NCBI RefSeq assembly: GCF_021155775.2
Contig: NC_060235.2
Coordinates: 9,719,193-9,783,192, forward strand
Source: Neodiprion pinetum
Taxonomy: Eukaryota > Arthropoda > Insecta > Hymenoptera > Diprionidae
Reading direction: 5' to 3'
DNA: 64,000 bases
Shown here piece by piece: positions 60,201-64,000 of the stretch. The stretch's first letter is position 1. The number at the start of each line of letters is the position of its first letter. The translations under genes were made by a program, and so were the position numbers. The notes under the pieces are model-generated. The model was not told the DNA's origin and did not search any database. It saw only the letters and a program-made list of their open reading frames with translations.

Positions 60201-62925
60201 ATTCACAACAGATGTTAGCAGGCACAGTCCACAGATATTACTTCCCCTCTTCGCCGGCATATTTTATTAGTGCCCATTGGACGTTATCAATTCCCAGTCT
60301 TCCGTTTGGGTTGACTTCAGCATCTCAGAACGGCCTTGACTTCTTACCACAGATCTTATCATGTACTGGTCTACAGTTTGAGACTGAGCCATCTTTGATG
60401 TCATCTTTGCTTATTTTCTGCGATTCGTCTATTGAGCAGCTGTGAGATTGTGGAAGCTTACTTCAACTTCTGCATTTAGACGTTGATCTTTTCGATGTGA
60501 CATTGTCCGGTTTTACATACACTTACATACAGTTTTTATTCTCTCCCATTGTTTATCTAGGCTTAGCCTTGTTGTATACACTACCTTTCTCCGGTAGAAA
60601 CTTTTTACTTAATTCACAATTTGATGTGATCTAATATCGGAAAAATAAGCTGCACCCTACTTGAAGATGTTTGGTTATTTATATACACTAATTATTAAAT
60701 AACATCCACCTCGATTTTATCTGTGTTTCGCAAAGTGAATTTTGAGATGAATATTTTGTTGGAAACAATTTCATGATCATCACACTGCAGTTCCGTTTTG
60801 AGATCTACAACTGCGGCGTGAACAAGATTTTTCCGTGGCAGACGGGACTAACTTCTTTCGTAGCGATATTGCATTTGCAATGTTTTGAAAATGTTGTAGT
60901 AAAAACATTTCATATTTTATTAGTTATCCATTTACTTTATTAATTATCAAATATTTTCTGATCATAATTTCATAAGTTCTCCAAAATATTTTTCTAATAT
61001 TTTGTGCAAATATTTGTCAGCATCGCAAAAATTCGCATTGAACGAATGGCTAAATCGTTGTAAAAACATTATGTAAAAATATTTGACGTGGCTTTAAAAT
61101 CTGACAACCAAATACATCGGAAATACTTTCTGAAATATTTTACACTGTTATCGAGTAATATAGTGTAAAATAAGTTTAAAATACTCTAATATTATTTTCT
61201 TCGAAATTTACTACGAAACATTTGATAAGATTTCAAACATATTTTCATGAAATATTTTTTTTTAAGTATTTATGAGTCGCAAGAGAACATTGAAATTTTA
61301 AGGTTGGCCTTCTGTAAAATCCAAGAATAGAAAGGTCTAAGAATTCAGATCCGTGTATTGATTATCAATTACAGGAAACTGTCCGAATGGAAGTCGAATC
61401 CATTTCTGAGATCCACTTATCTTCACAATAACGACTATTACTCTGTTTCAGGTAAACAGACTGACCCATTCTGTTCCTGGAGCACCCAGCGACGCATTTT
61501 TGAATGATTATTCAGAAAGGAATACTACGAATGTGGTGCTGAGCCACATGCCATTGCTGTTCTCTCCTGGCAGTTTTGTTCAAAGTGTAAGTAAAATATG
61601 TGAAACAATCGTAACGCTTATTCGTCTAGTTCATGAAAACTGGTGACTATTAGTGGTAGCAGTAGGTGAAGTTTTTCTTTGGACAGTCAAACAGAGTCTT
61701 ATATTATTATACATTCCTTGATTTAATGTTCTTCGGGATATTTAAGGATCACATTTAAAATACGGACCATGACTTTAATAGTATTGATCTTTTTAAAATT
61801 TATTGATGAGGCTAAAGAAAAGGCGCACTTCGATTTCTATAATTGAGAGAGACACGTAAAGGTACCTCTTATTGCTTTATAACTATTGTAACCTCGTCCA
61901 TTAAAGTATTGTAATCTTGCTTCTTATACTTGCATTAGTTATATCTTCTGAAATATTTCTTCTCTTGTTGATTAGGTAGTCAAAGAGCTGTCACCACAGT
62001 TGATTTTTTCTGCTCACGACCACAAGGCGATGCATACCAGCTTAGATATGGCGACAAACCAATTAAGTGATATTTGGATCTTACCTCCACATGAAAATCG
62101 GTTGTTTCATCTACGTCTTGATATGGGAGATATTCACGAGGTTCAAATACCGACTTGTTCGTACAGAATGGGAACCCCTTACATTGGTTACGGACTAGCT
62201 TCTGTTGGTGCGTAATTTCTGTGAGATTCAGGTAATAGTTGTTGGAGGTTGGACTGTTTAGTCGTTTATCAGACGTAAACTTAAAATTTGAGGGTGAAGT
62301 TTGACTAAGACACATTTTTCCGTTGATGTGAACTTTATTAGATTCGACTGTGTCGTTTTCCAAAAATTAACTTTCAAATTTAAGTGTAATTCATGGCCTC
62401 TTATGAGAGAACAGTCTTATTGAAATCGTGTTTCTATCAATGAAATTAATAGTTGATGATAAGAAAGTTGAATGAATAACTACGCGACATAAAAACACCC
62501 ACCTGAAAAACTATCTATAAAATTTGGAATAGTTTGATCACATGCTTTGTGCATGATCAACAAAAATATCAGCAAAGGTGTTGCTTTTTAGGTGCTGTAG
62601 GGCGTAATGTGGCTTGCCCAGAAACATTTCGGCATCCAAGAATTTTTACCTTCAATTCCCTCACCTAGGAAGCAGTTCAACCTCCATAATGATTTTTCAA
62701 TGTATTATCTAACTTGCTTGTGGTTTCCTCTGTGTTTCAGATACGCACGAGAAGGTAGTCCAATTTACAATACTTTGGCAGCCAAATCGGTTTGTGCAGA
62801 TTTTAGTTTATAACTTGGTCGGATTGATATTGATTATTTTTTCGTTTTACTTTGCTGCTGTTTGGGCTTACCGAGTTTTATCCGGCTATGTAACTTACAC
62901 AAAAGTACCAAATATGCGGACATGA
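57034..62925 (+). CDS. Mppe: Mppe/MPPE1 (PGAP5)-type metallophosphoesterase, six joined exons; 5' coding exon uncertain
   Basis: Membrane calcineurin-like phosphoesterase. The family (PGAP5) removes an ethanolamine-phosphate side chain from the GPI anchor during ER-to-Golgi transport. The certain part is 351 residues plus stop. An N-terminal membrane segment (KIGAVVLIIGLTVAYNEFI) is followed by metal-binding motifs in order: LLVADPQILG, FLGDLMDEG, LPGDNDVGGEED, LSHMPLLFSPG and FSAHDHKAMH. A C-terminal membrane span (about LVYNLVGLILIIFSFYFA) leads to a short tail ending VPNMRT. The two-membrane-span layout matches MPPE1 (human 396 residues). All five internal junctions are GT/AG with agreeing phases. 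The first certain exon begins one base before TTG AAA AAT AAA, has no ATG and needs a phase-2 upstream exon. Confidence 0.93.
57659..57821 (+). CDS. Mppe: Mppe exon with GD motif
   Basis: Completes S-YLRKTFARALAHSQPHVIAF, then LGDLMDEGHIASGEYFEKYK and FQTPDDVM. Exits in phase 0 at donor GTATGT. GDLMDEG corresponds to human GDIFDEG. Confidence 0.95.
58044..58175 (+). CDS. Mppe: Mppe exon with GDND motif
   Basis: 44 codons, phase 0 to 0. Encodes KIYLPGDNDVGGEEDTVSAH, then RFEFTYSQPDTLSYKSVNFF. Donor GTAAGT. GDND replaces the common GNHD. Confidence 0.93.
58395..58760. repeat. Degenerate GGGAAAAGTCAGGGA-type repeat
   Basis: GACCGGGAAAACC, CGGGAAAAGTCAAGGAAAAG and TCAGGGAATTATGATG recur as GGGAAAAATCAGGGAATTTT near 58701. 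It looks like an old dispersed repeat with short internal duplications. Confidence 0.4.
59155..59255. repeat. About 30-bp minisatellite, three imperfect units
   Basis: Units share GAGAAAAGTTCTTGGTTTCC, GAGAAAAGTTCTTATTTTTC and GCAAAAAGTTCTTATTCCCC. Confidence 0.45.
59467..60450 (-). pseudogene. Decayed retroelement ORF1 (FP-domain-like) remnant
   Basis: On the minus strand a broken frame reads YNIHRLRKIPGKHPIMIKLI followed by ASRWKKLF at about 59,470-59,580. This resembles the HR(L/I)...PI(I/V)(V/I)KF core of the FP domain in insect retroelement ORF1 proteins. Further upstream on the same strand MPAKRGSNICGLCL resembles a PHD-like zinc-finger start. Several stops and frameshifts separate the pieces. 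Recognition is by memory of the pattern. Confidence 0.4.
61452..61586 (+). CDS. Mppe: Mppe exon with SHMPL motif
   Basis: 45 codons, phase 0 to 0, after a 3.3-kb intron. Encodes VNRLTHSVPGAPSDAFLNDY, then NVVLSHMPLLFSPGSFVQS. Donor GTAAGT. Confidence 0.93.
61976..62207 (+). CDS. Mppe: Mppe exon with HDH motif
   Basis: Encodes VVKELSPQLIFSAHDHKAMH and later IPTCSYRMGTPYIGYGLASV. Exits in phase 1 at donor GTGCGT. HDH is the C-terminal metal-binding pair. Confidence 0.95.
62741..62925 (+). CDS. Mppe: Mppe terminal exon with C-terminal membrane span
   Basis: Acceptor TTTCAG. Completes D-THEKVVQFTILWQPNRFVQI and contains a membrane span (NLVGLILIIFSFYFAAVWAY), then a short tail ending VPNMRT and TGA. 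Confidence 0.94.
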
Positions 62926-63601
62926 AATTTAAATGCTTCCGGGATATAGAATGAACTTCTCATTCGGTATAACGAACAGTTTGAATAACAAAAGGACGAA
63001 AAACTAGTTCCAAATGTGAATAGAATTTGTAGGCGTTTAGTAACTTCCATTCTTCTTTTCTACATTCATTCCAACTTTGACTGTCTTTTGCTTTTGAACG
63101 TTGAGATCATTTCAAAGAAATCCACTCAAAACATGTTTTAGTTTGCTGGCTGCATATAGACGCAGACTTGATTTTGAGCCCTTGTATACAATATATCGGT
63201 ATTATAAATCATAAAATGGTCAAGCGATTGCTTGTTAAATATTATTTACCTATTCTCTACCTCTGGGAAATAATTGCTAACATCTGTCCGAACTTGAAAA
63301 GTCACTCTGGTTGGCAATTCACGATCACATTTTTAAAATAGCTTGGATACTGTTGTTATTGTGATACCCTGGTCTTGGAAGGATTCTCTTCTGGCTCTCC
63401 AATCTGTCAAATTTTATTTGCATTCATGGTGATTGAATGAGCTATTTTTCGGTGCTAAGTGGTCTGCTTGAAGATGAATATTATCGTTCTTGCTATGTAG
63501 ATTGTAAAAAGAGTCTATAAAGCACATGATTTTGGCTAAGAACCAGAATTTCTAATAGTATTGATTACTCTCTTCCACTTACAATTAAATACGGACTCAA
63601 G

Positions 63602-63736
63602 AATAAACTTGGAATTTCTTGTATTTAAGCCGAAACAGAACACATATTTTTTTTTAATGAACTAATTAGTAAGAACGATTGTATCCATCTCTATACATAA
63701 AATGGCTCTGGTAGAGAAAAAAGTACACTAAATAAA
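63602..63736 (+). terminator. Candidate Mppe poly(A) signals
   Basis: AATAAA occurs at 63602-63607 and 63731-63736, 0.7-0.8 kb after the Mppe stop on the same strand. Either could end a 3' UTR that fills most of 62926-63750. Nothing else is seen from there to the window end. Confidence 0.35.
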
Positions 63737-64000
63737 ATGAGTGAAATATTAATTCTTAAGATAACAAATCACTGAGATTGCTAGCCGTACTTTAATTTTA
63801 TTCACATTTGAAAACTAAGTTTACCGAATTTTATTCTTTTTTTTTTTACTTCGTGTTATGCTATTTCGTACATCACTTAATATTATTATTATCATATTAT
63901 TATATATTTTAGTAATTTAGAATTTTTATAACTGATACCGACATCAGTATTGAAGCATTTGAATAACTTAATATAACAATTAAGAAGAAAGGCAATAATT

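Larger units (their letters stand above)
58176..61451 (+). other. Large Mppe intron holding repeat remnants
   Basis: 3.3 kb. Contains a degenerate GGGAAAA(G)TCAGGGA-type repeat (58395-58760), a three-copy minisatellite (59155-59255) and a decayed minus-strand retroelement ORF1 (about 59.47-60.45 kb). The last 0.9 kb is AT-rich with nothing recognised. Confidence 0.75.

Noticed and set aside
1..64000. CRISPR arrays, operons, riboswitches, Shine-Dalgarno sites
   Set aside because: The window is eukaryotic with spliceosomal introns; no regularly spaced repeat-spacer pattern is present.

Overview
This window is eukaryotic, AT-rich nuclear DNA from an insect. Three intron-rich genes are recognisable by protein similarity. 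Their introns and intergenic spaces hold many short, mostly non-autonomous DNA transposons. The protein sequences and transposon types fit a holometabolous insect. I lean towards Hymenoptera, but that is inference. There are no operons, CRISPR arrays, rRNAs or phage-like modules, and I recognised no tRNA.

Layout. (1) About 2.1-44.7 kb, minus strand: the insect orthologue of mask (vertebrate ANKHD1/ANKRD17). It is a very large scaffold protein with two ankyrin-repeat blocks, a polyglutamine block between them and one KH domain. I could join 26 coding exons with every splice phase agreeing, giving about 3,136 codons. Only the extreme C-terminus is ambiguous. (2) 46.1-52.4 kb, minus strand: the cytoplasmic phenylalanyl-tRNA synthetase beta subunit (FARSB, beta-PheRS). 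It has 12 exons summing to exactly 589 residues plus stop, and a poly(A) signal just downstream. (3) 57.0-62.9 kb, plus strand: an Mppe/MPPE1 (PGAP5) type membrane metallophosphoesterase of GPI-anchor remodelling. Six coding exons are certain; the exon carrying the start codon is not.

The genes are unrelated in function: a signalling and RNA-binding scaffold, a translation enzyme and a GPI-glycan processing enzyme. mask and beta-PheRS lie head to tail. beta-PheRS and Mppe are divergent, separated by a 4.6 kb interval invaded by at least three small inverted-repeat elements.

The accessory content is the transposon layer. It includes a roughly 550-bp fold-back family with four copies, a roughly 210-bp terminal-inverted-repeat family with three full copies and one partial, and a hAT-type element with a perfect 8-bp target duplication and ATCGAT-rich interior. 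It also has three different TTAA-bounded (piggyBac-like) elements, a pogo-like TA-flanked element, two further short inverted-repeat elements and two decayed retroelement ORF1 remnants. I did not find a new multi-gene system. The most novel material is these transposon families and their placement near gene ends and promoters.
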